NCBI GenBank assembly: GCA_963643465.1
Contig: CAVIJT010000003.1
Span: 186,001 to 250,000, forward strand
Direction of reading: 5' to 3'
DNA from: CAG-411 sp963643465
GTDB taxonomy: Bacteria; Bacillota; Clostridia; Lachnospirales; Lachnospiraceae
Length of the DNA stretch: 64,000 nucleotides
Notes under the pieces: generated by a model
The model's input: only the letters and a program-made list of their open reading frames with translations
What the model was told of the DNA's origin: nothing
Database searches by the model: none
Position numbers and translations under genes: made by a program
Shown: in pieces, positions 45,028 through 54,507 of the stretch
Layout of the letters: every line of letters begins with the position of its first letter
Position numbering within the stretch: the first letter of the stretch is position 1

Positions 45028-47160
45028 ATGTGTGCTATGAGTACATTAAAAAATGTGATGAAATCTTTGAAATTGCCAAAGAGAAAGGAAAAAAAGGAAA
45101 AAGAACCTAAAAAGGAAAAGCAGCATTCCCAACGTTATTATCAGATAATAGGATTTTTTAATAAGTATTCACTTATATTTCATTTCTTATTATCTTGTTT
45201 GATTGTATTTGGAGTAGAGTGGGTATCCAGAAGAAGCGTGGGGTCTGCCCTATCTTTTGTAGATTTGCATACGAAAGCATTTTTGTATAATGCCTTTATC
45301 GTATTTTGTTCCTTTACCTTAGTGTATTTGTTTCGGAGAAGAACCTTTATCCGAATCATTACAGCAGGTTTTTGGATGTTTTTAGGAATTGTGAATGGAT
45401 GTATTTTATCCAACCGTGTAACACCTTTTGCGTATACGGATTTGAAATGTATTTCTGAGTTATTTGCTATGCAGGAAAACACCAATTATTTCACCGCAGA
45501 TCAAGCATTGATTGTAGTTGCTGGTGTGGGAAGTTTCGTGTTATTATGTGTGCTTATGTTTGTCAAAGGACCAAAATATCAAGGAAAGATGCACTTAATA
45601 ACAGTTCCTGTAGCTGTAATTGCATTGTTCTTTGTAGGAATTCCTATTACTACACAGGCAGCGCAGGGAACTAACATTGTAACGAATTACTTTTCTAACA
45701 TTGCACAGGGATATGAAAACTATGGTTTTATTTATGGATTTTCCTGTAGTGTGTTAGACAGAGGAATGAGTAAACCGGACAATTATTCAGAAGAAAATAT
45801 ACAGAACTTGATGAATCAAGTAGAAGAGGACAAAGAAAAGACTAAGTTAAAGAAGAACAAGCCAAATGTGATTTGTGTATTGTTAGAGTCCTTCTGTGAT
45901 CCGGAAGAGATTAAGTTTTTAGAGACTAATGAAGACCCAATTCCAACTTTCCATGAGTTAGAGAAGAAGTATTCTTCTGGTTATCTTACCGTTCCTGTTA
46001 TAGGTGCTGGAACTGCCAATACAGAATTTGAGATTCTGACTGGAATGAGTATGGATTATTTTGGAACTGGAGAATATCCATATAAGACGATTTTAAAGAA
46101 TACCGATTGTGAGAGTATTGCATCAGACCTTTCAAAGATAGGATACAGTACCCATGCGGTACATAATAACGGAGGTAATTTTTACAGCCGTGTAAATGCG
46201 TTCTCTATGTTTGGATTTGACAGTTTCACCAGTAAAGAACTTATGGACATTAAAACATATACACCAAATGGAAGTTGGGCAACTGACGATATTTTGGTAA
46301 CAGAGACAGTAAAGGCGATGGATAGCACTCCGGATCAGGCAGACTTTTCTTATGTAGTTACGGTAGGAACACATGGAGATTATCCAACAGAGCCTGTTAT
46401 TGAAAATCCACCATATGTAGCCTCTGGTCTTGAGACAGAGGAAGAGACCAATCAGTGGACATATTATGTAAATCAGTTGAATGAAGTAGATACCTTTATG
46501 GCGGATTTAATTGAACAGATGGAGCAGAGAGAGGAAGATACGATTATCGTATTTTATGGCGATCATCTTCCAACACTTGGCTTAGAAGATAAAGATATGG
46601 TTTCTAACGATATTTATAAGACAAAATATGTTACTTGGAATAACTTTGGTCTTGAGAAGAAAGATGCAGATTTATATGCGTTCCAGTTGTTGGCGAACAT
46701 TACAGAAAGCGTAGGAATTCATGAAGGTACTATTATGAATTACCACCAGACACAGGGACATAATATGGATGAAGAGAGTTATCTTTCTGGTCTTGAAAAC
46801 TTACAGTATGATATTCTTTATGGAAAACGTTACTGTTATGGAGATGAGAATCCATATCCTGCCACAGACATTGAGATGGGTGTGGAAGAGATTGAGATTA
46901 ACTCTGCAAAACTTGGATTTGATGGAAACCGAGTATTCTTAAATGGAGAGAACTTTACAAAGTGGAGTAAGGTTTATGTGGATGGAGAACGAGTAACGAC
47001 CAGCTTTATCAATAATCATATGCTTGCTATTAAGCGTAGTGATATTGAGGATGGGCAGACTATCGTTGTGCAGGTACTTGGTTCCGGTGATACGGTATTC
47101 CGTACATCGAATGAATGGGTATACGATGATTCATCCAGTGCAGATATAGAAGAAGAGTAG
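45028..47160 (+). CDS. LtaS-like phosphoglycerol transferase / sulfatase-family membrane enzyme
   Basis: A 710-aa protein of the LTA synthase family, which transfers glycerol phosphate from phosphatidylglycerol onto polymers or glycans at the outer membrane face. A basic Lys-rich N-terminus precedes about five membrane segments (about 50-225), followed by the alkaline-phosphatase-fold domain: VICVLLESFCDPEEI, the Thr nucleophile region GAGTANTEFEILTGMS, VGTHGDYP and FYGDHLPTLG with metal ligands. A C-terminal Ig-like/IPT-type extension (about 610-700) is unusual. Either the ATG at 45028 (ribosome-binding site 3 nt away) or at 45037 (12 nt away) may start translation. Exact product (lipoteichoic acid or another polymer) is unknown. 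Confidence 0.9.
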   Translation: MCAMSTLKNVMKSLKLPKRKEKKEKEPKKEKQHSQRYYQIIGFFNKYSLIFHFLLSCLIVFGVEWVSRRSVGSALSFVDLHTKAFLYNAFIVFCSFTLVYLFRRRTFIRIITAGFWMFLGIVNGCILSNRVTPFAYTDLKCISELFAMQENTNYFTADQALIVVAGVGSFVLLCVLMFVKGPKYQGKMHLITVPVAVIALFFVGIPITTQAAQGTNIVTNYFSNIAQGYENYGFIYGFSCSVLDRGMSKPDNYSEENIQNLMNQVEEDKEKTKLKKNKPNVICVLLESFCDPEEIKFLETNEDPIPTFHELEKKYSSGYLTVPVIGAGTANTEFEILTGMSMDYFGTGEYPYKTILKNTDCESIASDLSKIGYSTHAVHNNGGNFYSRVNAFSMFGFDSFTSKELMDIKTYTPNGSWATDDILVTETVKAMDSTPDQADFSYVVTVGTHGDYPTEPVIENPPYVASGLETEEETNQWTYYVNQLNEVDTFMADLIEQMEQREEDTIIVFYGDHLPTLGLEDKDMVSNDIYKTKYVTWNNFGLEKKDADLYAFQLLANITESVGIHEGTIMNYHQTQGHNMDEESYLSGLENLQYDILYGKRYCYGDENPYPATDIEMGVEEIEINSAKLGFDGNRVFLNGENFTKWSKVYVDGERVTTSFINNHMLAIKRSDIEDGQTIVVQVLGSGDTVFRTSNEWVYDDSSSADIEEE

Positions 47161-47200
47161 GAATAAGATTAATATGCAAATTTATAATTAGTCATAAAAG

Positions 47201-47240
47201 GCAGAGCAAACATAAAAATTGTGTTTGCTCTGTCTTTTTC
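47201..47240 (+). terminator. Intrinsic terminator of the ltaS-like gene
   Basis: Arms GCAGAGCAAACA and TGTTTGCTCTGT followed by CTTTTT (last pair G-U). Confidence 0.85.
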
Positions 47241-47360
47241 TGTAAAATAGCTGATAAGGGGATTTTTGGGGAAAATGCCAATGAATATGTGGAATTTTCC
47301 GAAAAAAAACCAAGTGTTTTGTGCATATGGTTGAAAAAGATTACGAATATTTGAAAAATA

Positions 47361-47389
47361 TTGTACAAATGTTAAAGCCATGTTATAAT
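47361..47389 (+). promoter_or_regulatory. Sigma-A promoter of the secreted amylase gene
   Basis: TTGTAC (47361-47366), 17-nt spacer, perfect TATAAT (47384-47389), about 77 bp upstream of the start codon. Confidence 0.7.
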
Positions 47390-47465
47390 TTACTTATAGT
47401 TAGGGCAAAATTTAGTTAAGACATGTAATGTGTCAGTCATGTAAAGTTTGGAGGATGAAAGTAAT

Positions 47466-50240
47466 ATGAGCAGAAAGAAATTATTATCGTTAATGCTATC
47501 ATGTACCTTAGCGGCAACAACGGTTTTCTCAAATTTCGGATGGAGCGCTAATTCTAATGTTCGTGCTGCAGAAACTGAGACTGTTGTGGAAGAGACACAG
47601 GTAGACAGTAATGATTATGGCTTGTGCGATGACATTCAGGATGGTGTTATTTTGCATTGTTTCGACTGGAAATATAACGATATTAAGGCTGAATTGCCAG
47701 CTATTGCGGAGGCAGGATTTACTTCTGTTCAAACTTCGCCAGCACAGAAAGGTGACGGAGATGTTTGGTATTGGTTATACCAGCCACAAACTTTTTCGAT
47801 TCAATCAAATGCACTGGGTAGTAAGTCAGAGTTGCAGGCATTGTGTGAGGAAGCAGAGAAATATGGCATTAAAGTAATCGTGGACGTAGTTGCTAACCAT
47901 ACCCGTTCTATTGGTGATGATGGATTAGGTGGCGATTGTTATCATTATGATGAAGGTAGTATTGATTATGGTCAAAATTCAAATCGTTATGATTATACAC
48001 ATAAGCGGATTGGTATGCCGGATTTGAATTCAGAGAGTGCTACTGTACAGAATAAGGTAAAAGGATATATCCAAGAACTAAAGAGTGTCGGTGTAGATGG
48101 TATTCGTTGGGATGCCGCAAAGCACATTGGTTTGCCAAGTGAGAGTTGTAATTTCTGGCCTGCAGTTACAGGGGAAGGATTATACAATTATGGTGAGATT
48201 TTAAATGGACCGTTAAATGGTTATGGTAATAATAATGAGTTAATGAAAGAATACACCAATTATATTTCTGTTACAGACGATGAATATGGTGATGGAGTAT
48301 TAAACGCAATTAATGGTGGAGGTGTACCAAGTTCCATTGGTAACTATTCCGAGCGTGGAGTGTCAAAAGACAAATTGGTTTATTGGGCAGAGAGTCATGA
48401 TACTTACTCTAATAATGGTGAGTATGGAAAAGCAACACAGTATATTGATCAGAATAAGATTGACCGTGCGTATGCTATTGTAGCAGCACAGGGAAAAGCA
48501 ACTTCATTGTATTTCTCTAGACCATATGAGACAAATAAGCAGTCCATTATGGCAGGAGCAAAGGGTAGTACCCATTTTACATCCAAGGAAGTAGCAGCAG
48601 TCAACCATTTACATAATGCTTGTGTAGGGCAGAAAGATTACTATGTACAGAATGGAAATGCAGCTGCTGTATGTCGTGAGACAGGTGCCGTTATCGTTAA
48701 GGGTAGCGGAAGTGGAGAAGTTTCTATTACAAATGGTGGTGGAACTACAGCTCCGGGTACCTATGTGGATGAAGTGTCTGGAAGTACATGGACAGTTACA
48801 GAGTCAACTATTTCTGGTACAGTAGGAGATAGTGGTATTGCTGTTATTTATGATGGAAATGGAATTACAAAGAATCCAAAAGTAACTGCATCTAAGTCAA
48901 GCGGTTCTTTCCAGGATGCTTTTGATTTAACACTAACACCATCTAATGCAACAAAAGCAACATACTCTATCAATGGTGGAGATGAAGTAGAATTTACTAC
49001 AGCAACAAAAGTAAAAATTGGTGAAGGATGCCAAATTGGTGATAAAGTTACTGTCAAAGTTACTGCAGTTGGAGAAGAAGGAACTACTCCATTTAATGAG
49101 ACCTTTACTTATACAATGTCAGAGGCACCAGAGTATGCAATGTACATTCGTGTGAAAAAGAGCGATTTTAGTACAGCACCTTATTTATATCTGTTCAATA
49201 CAGGAAAACCAGACCTTAATGGAAAATGGCCTGGAGCAGCAATGACAGAAGATGGAGAGTATTATGTGTATACCAGTGATACATTAGATAGTGCATCTGC
49301 AATTTTAAGTACAGGGGATTGGAGAAATACACAAGAAGGTGAGACAGAGGCTGTAGTTAGTGGATATATGGAGTATAATAAATCATCCAATAGTTTTTCT
49401 ACTTTTACAATTTCTAAGCCAACTAAGACTGCCGAGCCAACACAGGAACCAACAAAGAAGCCAGAGGCAACAGCCACAGTAAAGCCAACAGATACACCAA
49501 AGGCAACAGCAACCGTTAAGCCAGAGGCAACAGCCACAGTAAAACCAACAGGTACACCAAAGGCAACAGCAACGGTAAAACCAACAGGTACACCAAAGGC
49601 AACAGCAACGGTAAAACCAACAAGTACACCAAAAGCAACGGTAGCACCAACAGCCACAGCGTCTAGTCAGAACATGGCACCAGATAACGTTCCAAATGAT
49701 ACGTCATCATCAAGTGCTAAAGTATATTACAATATTAACTATGAACTTAATAATGGATATTTTGTAGCAGCAGCACCAGGTTCTTATACAGGAGAAGAAG
49801 ATGTAACTTTGCTTATTCCTGTACGAGAAGGATATACCTTTGATGGATGGTATAAAGATAGTACATATAAAGAGCAGATTTCAGTCATTAAGGCAGGAAC
49901 TACAGGTGATATTACTGTTTATGCAAAATGGAAAAAGGTTAGTAAGCCTGGAAAACCAGTAATTGCCACTGTTAAGAAAGCAAATTCTACTAAGAAGATT
50001 AAGATTACTTTGAAGAAGAAAGTGGCTGGAGCAGTAGGATATGAAGTAGTGATTGCTAAAAATGCCAAATTTACAAAAGGAAAACGTGTGCTTCGTTTTA
50101 CCGGATTATCAAAAGTGATTAGCAATTTGAAAGCTGGAAAATACTATGTAAAAGTAAGAGCATATAAACTGGATTCTGCTGGACAGCGTATTTATGGGGC
50201 ATATTGTGTAAAAACAAAAACAATTGTATTAAAGAAATAA
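47466..50240 (+). CDS. Large secreted alpha-amylase (GH13) with starch-binding module
   Basis: A 924-aa extracellular endo-amylase. Signal peptide about 1-32; catalytic domain about 50-470 with DVVANHTRS (I), GVDGIRWDAAKHI with the nucleophile near residue 212 (II), YGEILNG with the acid/base Glu near 243 (III) and ESHDTYSN (IV). A beta-rich module about 555-640 with WPGAAMTEDGEYYVY resembles CBM26-type starch binding. Then come a Thr/Pro/Lys linker of 12-residue repeats (about 650-740), an InlB-type Listeria-Bacteroides repeat (YTFDGWYKD..ITVYAKW) and an Fn3-like C-terminus, both typical of surface retention. ATG at 47466 with GGAGG at 11 nt; an in-frame TTG at 47448 is less likely. Confidence 0.93.
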   Translation: MSRKKLLSLMLSCTLAATTVFSNFGWSANSNVRAAETETVVEETQVDSNDYGLCDDIQDGVILHCFDWKYNDIKAELPAIAEAGFTSVQTSPAQKGDGDVWYWLYQPQTFSIQSNALGSKSELQALCEEAEKYGIKVIVDVVANHTRSIGDDGLGGDCYHYDEGSIDYGQNSNRYDYTHKRIGMPDLNSESATVQNKVKGYIQELKSVGVDGIRWDAAKHIGLPSESCNFWPAVTGEGLYNYGEILNGPLNGYGNNNELMKEYTNYISVTDDEYGDGVLNAINGGGVPSSIGNYSERGVSKDKLVYWAESHDTYSNNGEYGKATQYIDQNKIDRAYAIVAAQGKATSLYFSRPYETNKQSIMAGAKGSTHFTSKEVAAVNHLHNACVGQKDYYVQNGNAAAVCRETGAVIVKGSGSGEVSITNGGGTTAPGTYVDEVSGSTWTVTESTISGTVGDSGIAVIYDGNGITKNPKVTASKSSGSFQDAFDLTLTPSNATKATYSINGGDEVEFTTATKVKIGEGCQIGDKVTVKVTAVGEEGTTPFNETFTYTMSEAPEYAMYIRVKKSDFSTAPYLYLFNTGKPDLNGKWPGAAMTEDGEYYVYTSDTLDSASAILSTGDWRNTQEGETEAVVSGYMEYNKSSNSFSTFTISKPTKTAEPTQEPTKKPEATATVKPTDTPKATATVKPEATATVKPTGTPKATATVKPTGTPKATATVKPTSTPKATVAPTATASSQNMAPDNVPNDTSSSSAKVYYNINYELNNGYFVAAAPGSYTGEEDVTLLIPVREGYTFDGWYKDSTYKEQISVIKAGTTGDITVYAKWKKVSKPGKPVIATVKKANSTKKIKITLKKKVAGAVGYEVVIAKNAKFTKGKRVLRFTGLSKVISNLKAGKYYVKVRAYKLDSAGQRIYGAYCVKTKTIVLKK
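49476..49650 (+). repeat. In-frame 36-bp tandem repeats in the amylase linker
   Basis: Units encode PTGTPKATATVK; two adjacent 36-bp copies are identical and two flanking ones are close variants. A likely site of copy-number change by slippage. Confidence 0.9.
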
Positions 50241-50265
50241 ACCAGCGGTAAGAGATTTAAAAATA

Positions 50266-50308
50266 AACCGGGAGGATATACAAAAAATGTATGTCATCCC
50301 GGTTTTCT
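50266..50308. terminator. Bidirectional terminator between amylase and capA-like genes
   Basis: Arms AAACCGGGAGGATATAC and GTATGTCATCCCGGTTT with an A-rich loop; T-rich tails occur on both strands. Confidence 0.8.
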
Positions 50309-50314
50309 TATGTT

Positions 50315-51649
50315 TTAATATTTAAAATTTTCTTTTGTTTGTTTAAAAGAATAAGATTTTTTGGCTTGGTCGGCATCTATAGATGTTCCTAACAAGGTTT
50401 CAGTGGATTCTGTTTGAATTTGTAAGATACGATAATAGTCTTTGTCTCGAATAAGAGAGCGACGTTTTTTTTCTTTCATGCGTAATACGTCATATACACT
50501 AAATACCGTAAAATTTCGCTGACCCGTTGCATCTGTAAAGCGACACCAAGTGGGGATGACGGAAACATTTTCTATATAACTGCCTTTTGCGGGATTTTTG
50601 CAGATGTTTAAAGTAAGAATAGTTCCTGCATCTCTTGGTTTGGTCACTTGGGAAGAAATAAAGTTTCCCATGGAGTACATAATAAATCCGGTTCTTGTAC
50701 TTCCGTCTTTTTCGGTAATACGTTGGTATTCCATTGGCTGAAGTACATGTGGGTGACTGGCAATCACAGCATCTGCGCCACATTCTAGCATTTTGCGGTA
50801 TTGCTGTTGATAAATTTCAGCGGGTGTCTGGGCATATTCTGTTCCGTTGTGAGGAAGAACAATGACAAAGTCTGCCTGTTTTCTGGCTTTTTTGATTTTT
50901 TTATAAAAGCCATCGTTTAATAATTGTACATTGTAGTCATTTTCAAAGGGCATGCCATTCGTACCATAGGTACAGCTTAGAAATGCCACAGAAATCCCAT
51001 TAATATTAGTAATAAAAATGTTTTGGCTATCTTGTTTTGTCTGATAAGTACCTGCATGGTCAAAGTGCAGAGAGTCAAGAACGTCAATCGTTCGGCAAAG
51101 GGCGGTTGTGCCTTGGTCTACACAATGATTGTTAGCTGTGGATAGAAAGTCAAAACCAGCTTCCTTTAAAGTTGAAGCAAAGCTGTCAGGAGAGTTAAAA
51201 CAAGGAAAATCCTGTATGCCCAGTTCCTGCCCCCCAAGAGTAGTTTCCAGATTTCCTACTACATAGTCTGCTTGGGCAAAATATTTGCTAACATAAGTAA
51301 AATTATTAGAAAAGTCATAATTTCCCGTATTTGCGTCATAGGCAGCTTCGTATTGATAACTGTGTACCATCAAATCACCGGTAAAAGAGATTGTGGCAGA
51401 GCAGAAAGGCTCTAAGGTAGGAGCAGAGGAAGGCGTTGCTATTGGGGAAAGTGTTTCTGCATTCGTATCGTGTTGCGTTTCTGTAGAAGATGGATTATTT
51501 TTAGAAACGGGACTTGTTTCCGGGTGGTGATGTTGCAATATAAGAGAAGTAATTATTCCTATATTGATAATAATACTAAAAATAAGAATTAAGAGCAAAA
51601 TTCGTATGGTATTTTTTCGGTTTCTGGTAATGTGTTGCTTTCTTTTCAT
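50315..51649 (-). CDS. CapA-family protein (poly-gamma-glutamate synthesis-like metallophosphatase fold)
   Basis: A 444-aa membrane-anchored protein with one N-terminal membrane segment (about 17-38), a Ser/Thr/Pro linker, and a CapA/PgsA-type domain. Family motifs are clear: ISFTGDLMVHSY, VVGNLETTLGG, FLSTANNHCVDQG, VLPHNGTEYAQ, VIASHPHVLQPME and YSMGNFISSQ, giving the Asp/His/Asn metal-binding set of a calcineurin-like fold. CapA proteins take part in poly-gamma-glutamate or other capsule processes, but no other pgs/cap gene is present, so the local function is uncertain. The start at 51649 has GGAG 6 nt upstream and is preferred over 51718. Confidence 0.88.
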   Translation of the reverse strand: MKRKQHITRNRKNTIRILLLILIFSIIINIGIITSLILQHHHPETSPVSKNNPSSTETQHDTNAETLSPIATPSSAPTLEPFCSATISFTGDLMVHSYQYEAAYDANTGNYDFSNNFTYVSKYFAQADYVVGNLETTLGGQELGIQDFPCFNSPDSFASTLKEAGFDFLSTANNHCVDQGTTALCRTIDVLDSLHFDHAGTYQTKQDSQNIFITNINGISVAFLSCTYGTNGMPFENDYNVQLLNDGFYKKIKKARKQADFVIVLPHNGTEYAQTPAEIYQQQYRKMLECGADAVIASHPHVLQPMEYQRITEKDGSTRTGFIMYSMGNFISSQVTKPRDAGTILTLNICKNPAKGSYIENVSVIPTWCRFTDATGQRNFTVFSVYDVLRMKEKKRRSLIRDKDYYRILQIQTESTETLLGTSIDADQAKKSYSFKQTKENFKY

Positions 51650-51872
51650 TGTTTTCTCCAAAGTATTTTTTATTTTGTTGCGTATGTTGGTATTTCGCCA
51701 TTGCTTCTTCTGATACATAATATAGTAGAGTATTTTCAGGAAGCTATTAGTATAATCTTACCCAATAAACAGAAAAAGAGCAATGGAAAAGACAAAAATA
51801 GTACAAAATTGTATGATACCATAAGGATAACTGTAAAGATATTCGGTTGGTTTTTGGAAAGGAAAGTGTAAA

Positions 51873-52325
51873 ATGAGGAAAAAGAGAACCATTTTGTGGT
51901 TAGGAATGTTTGTAGTGTTTTTTTTAGTGGATGTGCTTTTCTTTTGGAATATGGTACAGGAGGGTCTTTTTGTTTCTCATATGCAGGAAACCACAGGAAC
52001 TGTTATTCATGAAGAGGAAGAAACCAACTATTGGAGAACAGAAAAAGAGTGTGAATTTAGCTATACAGTGGATGGAGTACATTACAAAGGCACATTTACT
52101 TATGTTTATAGAGGAATATCACCAGAAATTACATTAGGAAAACAAATTCCGGTTACTTATCTTGGCGGGGACCCAGGAAATGCAAGACAGGGAAGTGTTG
52201 TCAGAATTATTGGAATATTTGTGTTGAAATGCAGTGTATATATTTTCATTCACTTGATTATAGTTGTGGGATGGATGTTGCGTATGACCATAGGGTATAG
52301 ACCTAGTATTACGGTTCTTAGTTGA
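51873..52325 (+). CDS. DUF3592-type membrane protein
   Basis: A 150-aa protein with an N-terminal membrane segment (about 7-28), an extracytoplasmic beta domain (about 35-105), and a C-terminal membrane segment (about 110-132). The pattern TGTVIHEEEE, CEFSYTVDGVHYKGTF and ITLGKQIPVTYLGGDPGNA is typical of DUF3592, a family of unknown function that often occurs as small membrane proteins. AAAGGAAAG precedes the ATG. It is a single gene between the divergent capA-like gene and a shared terminator. Confidence 0.78.
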   Translation: MRKKRTILWLGMFVVFFLVDVLFFWNMVQEGLFVSHMQETTGTVIHEEEETNYWRTEKECEFSYTVDGVHYKGTFTYVYRGISPEITLGKQIPVTYLGGDPGNARQGSVVRIIGIFVLKCSVYIFIHLIIVVGWMLRMTIGYRPSITVLS

Positions 52326-52335
52326 AATTTAGTTG

Positions 52336-52382
52336 AAAAAGCCTCCATACTGTGCATATGTTGTACAGTATGGAGGCTTTTG
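52336..52382. terminator. Bidirectional terminator
   Basis: Perfect 13-bp arms GCCTCCATACTGT and ACAGTATGGAGGC, flanked by an A run on the left and T run on the right; serves the DUF3592 gene and the convergent hydrogenase-like gene. Confidence 0.85.
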
Positions 52383-52384
52383 GT

Positions 52385-54295
52385 TTATAAATCTTCTACT
52401 TTTGTTTGAATGTCATTTGACATAGCTTCAATATTTATAGATTGTGCAGAAATTTCCTGAGTCGATGCTGCTATGGTTGAAATTTGTTCTGCCATAGCAT
52501 CCACAGAAGAAACCAAGTTTTTGATGGTATCAATACTTGCATTGATCTGTGGTATGATTTTGTCTGCCTGTTCATTATTTTTAACAATTAATTCTTGTGT
52601 AGATGCGGAGAGATTTCGAATTTCCTCTGCTACTACGGCAAAACCTCTGCCTGCGTCACCTGCTCTTGCTGCTTCAATAGAAGCGTTGAGACTTAACAGA
52701 TTAGTCTGAGAGGCAACATCCTCAATATCTCCGTTGGAATTTTTATAAACATTGATAAAATCGGAGAATATACTAAGGGATTCTTTTAATTTATCAAATT
52801 CTACGCTAGTATTTGCAACAATACCTGCAATATTGGTAGATTGCTCTGCTGTAGCTTCGTTTACATCAGTAAGTTGTGTGATGGCATCTTTTAAAGACTT
52901 AAATTGAACAACAATATTTTCTAGCTTTTTGTTGTGTTCTTCCTGTTTGGCCATACTTTCCTGATGTGCCTGTTTTACTTCTGCTTTTTCTTTTTCTGCC
53001 AACTCTTTTATGTAGTGAATACAATTCTCCTTATGGTTCACACCAGAGTAAATAGCAAGTGCCATATCTTCACATGAATCATAACCACAGCAGTTACAAT
53101 CGATACATCTGCTCTCTTTGGTTGTTTTATTCATATCCATGTAAATCTTTTCTAATTCAGATTGACTTGGTTGTGTGGTACGTGCAGATTTATCATCATA
53201 ATGGCGAATAAAGTCGTTCACATCCAAATCTTTAAATTGTTCCATATAATATTCCAGTCTCTTTTCTAATGAAAGTGCATGGTTCCATGGATTTTTGTCA
53301 TTATGTTTGGAGTGCAGTCCTTTTTTCGTTGGAGATGTAGTTACATTTTTGTGCATTTCGTTAATAGCAAGAAGAATGTCAGTATGATCTAAGTCTGGAT
53401 CCGTACCAGTTCCTCGAAGACATCCTTTTTGGTAATTAAGAATATCAACAAAAAATGGAAGTTCCTTTTTCTCTTTCAAACGAACTGCGTAGTTCTTTAA
53501 AAATTCATAGGCTTCTCGTTCTCCTTCTACCTGAAGAATTGCTGTCTCAGAGCCGAGGAAAAATTCAGCAGCCTCTCTTAAACCACCTGGTTGTGGATAC
53601 ATAGCACCTAAACCATAGACAAATTCTTCATCTGCTTCTGTTGCAGAATGGAAACCATCTTTTATATGTTCCATCATCTTTTTGAAGGTAACGTTGTATT
53701 TTACATATCCATTAGTATTTTTATCATTAATCTCTAATCGTTTGGCAATACATGGGCTTAAAAATACTAAATCATCTGTGACTTTTTTGTACTTTTTCAA
53801 ATAAATAGCCAAATCCATCATTGGACTATGAAGTGGCATTAATTTGTCCAATAATTCCGGCTCATATTTTTCGATATAGTTGACAATTGCCGGACATGGC
53901 TGTGAAATACCGCCTTTAAAATTATGTTCCGTAATGTACTTGATATAAGTCCATGTTGTAATGTCTGCACCAAAGGAAACAGAATAAATATGTTTTACAC
54001 CTTTGGATTTTAAATATCCGAATATTTTTTTGTAAGTCTTTGGATAATTGGCAATAAAGGCTGGAGCTACAATAACAGAAAGATTTGCTCCTTTTGAAAG
54101 CTCCTCAAAGAAAATGCTTGTATCATCTTCATAATCTCTTGCATTGTGTTCACAGGCATCAAAACAGGCACCGCATTCGATGCACTTTGAAGAATCTACA
54201 TGAATTTTGTCTCCCTCCGCTGTATTAGCTTCTAATACTGGGCAGGTACGAATACATTTGTTACAAGCTACACAATTGTCATTAGTAAATATCAT
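52385..54295 (-). CDS. [FeFe]-hydrogenase-like / methyl-accepting fusion sensor
   Basis: A 636-aa soluble protein. Residues 1-60 contain two [4Fe-4S] ferredoxin motifs (CVACNKCIRTCP, CIECGACFDACEH). About 75-370 is an [FeFe]-hydrogenase large-subunit-like domain. Its H-cluster loops are altered: SQPCPAI in place of TSCCPAW, SPCIAKRLE in place of the MPCxxK loop, and NYQKGCLRGTG with one Cys instead of two. A further Cys cluster (CIDCNCCGYDSC, about 400) precedes a coiled coil and a short methyl-accepting signalling domain (NLLSLNASIEAARAGDAGRG). No membrane segment. This looks like a cytosolic redox/H2 sensor that could signal to a chemotaxis or kinase system. Start at 54295 chosen for AAGGGGGA. 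Confidence 0.87.
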   Translation of the reverse strand: MIFTNDNCVACNKCIRTCPVLEANTAEGDKIHVDSSKCIECGACFDACEHNARDYEDDTSIFFEELSKGANLSVIVAPAFIANYPKTYKKIFGYLKSKGVKHIYSVSFGADITTWTYIKYITEHNFKGGISQPCPAIVNYIEKYEPELLDKLMPLHSPMMDLAIYLKKYKKVTDDLVFLSPCIAKRLEINDKNTNGYVKYNVTFKKMMEHIKDGFHSATEADEEFVYGLGAMYPQPGGLREAAEFFLGSETAILQVEGEREAYEFLKNYAVRLKEKKELPFFVDILNYQKGCLRGTGTDPDLDHTDILLAINEMHKNVTTSPTKKGLHSKHNDKNPWNHALSLEKRLEYYMEQFKDLDVNDFIRHYDDKSARTTQPSQSELEKIYMDMNKTTKESRCIDCNCCGYDSCEDMALAIYSGVNHKENCIHYIKELAEKEKAEVKQAHQESMAKQEEHNKKLENIVVQFKSLKDAITQLTDVNEATAEQSTNIAGIVANTSVEFDKLKESLSIFSDFINVYKNSNGDIEDVASQTNLLSLNASIEAARAGDAGRGFAVVAEEIRNLSASTQELIVKNNEQADKIIPQINASIDTIKNLVSSVDAMAEQISTIAASTQEISAQSINIEAMSNDIQTKVEDL

Positions 54296-54507
54296 AGTTA
54301 AGTCCCCCTTAAATTTAGTGTACAAAGCAATAACTGTATTTTATCGAGAAGATTCGCCCCTTTTAATCTTATCAAAAAGTGAAATATAAAATCTGCTTTG
54401 CTCCCCTTTTCTGCCGCATAAACAACCCATTCTTTGACGACAGTATATTAATCAAATTATAACATATTCTTCCAATAATTCCAACATTTTGCCAATTAAA
54501 AAATCAT

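Noticed and set aside
49476..49650. Possible CRISPR-like tandem repeats
   Set aside because: The repeats are directly adjacent, in frame and code for a Thr/Pro/Lys linker; there are no spacers and no cas genes.
52385..54295. Catalytic [FeFe] hydrogenase
   Set aside because: Two of three H-cluster loops lack residues needed for turnover and a methyl-accepting domain is fused, so a sensor is more likely.
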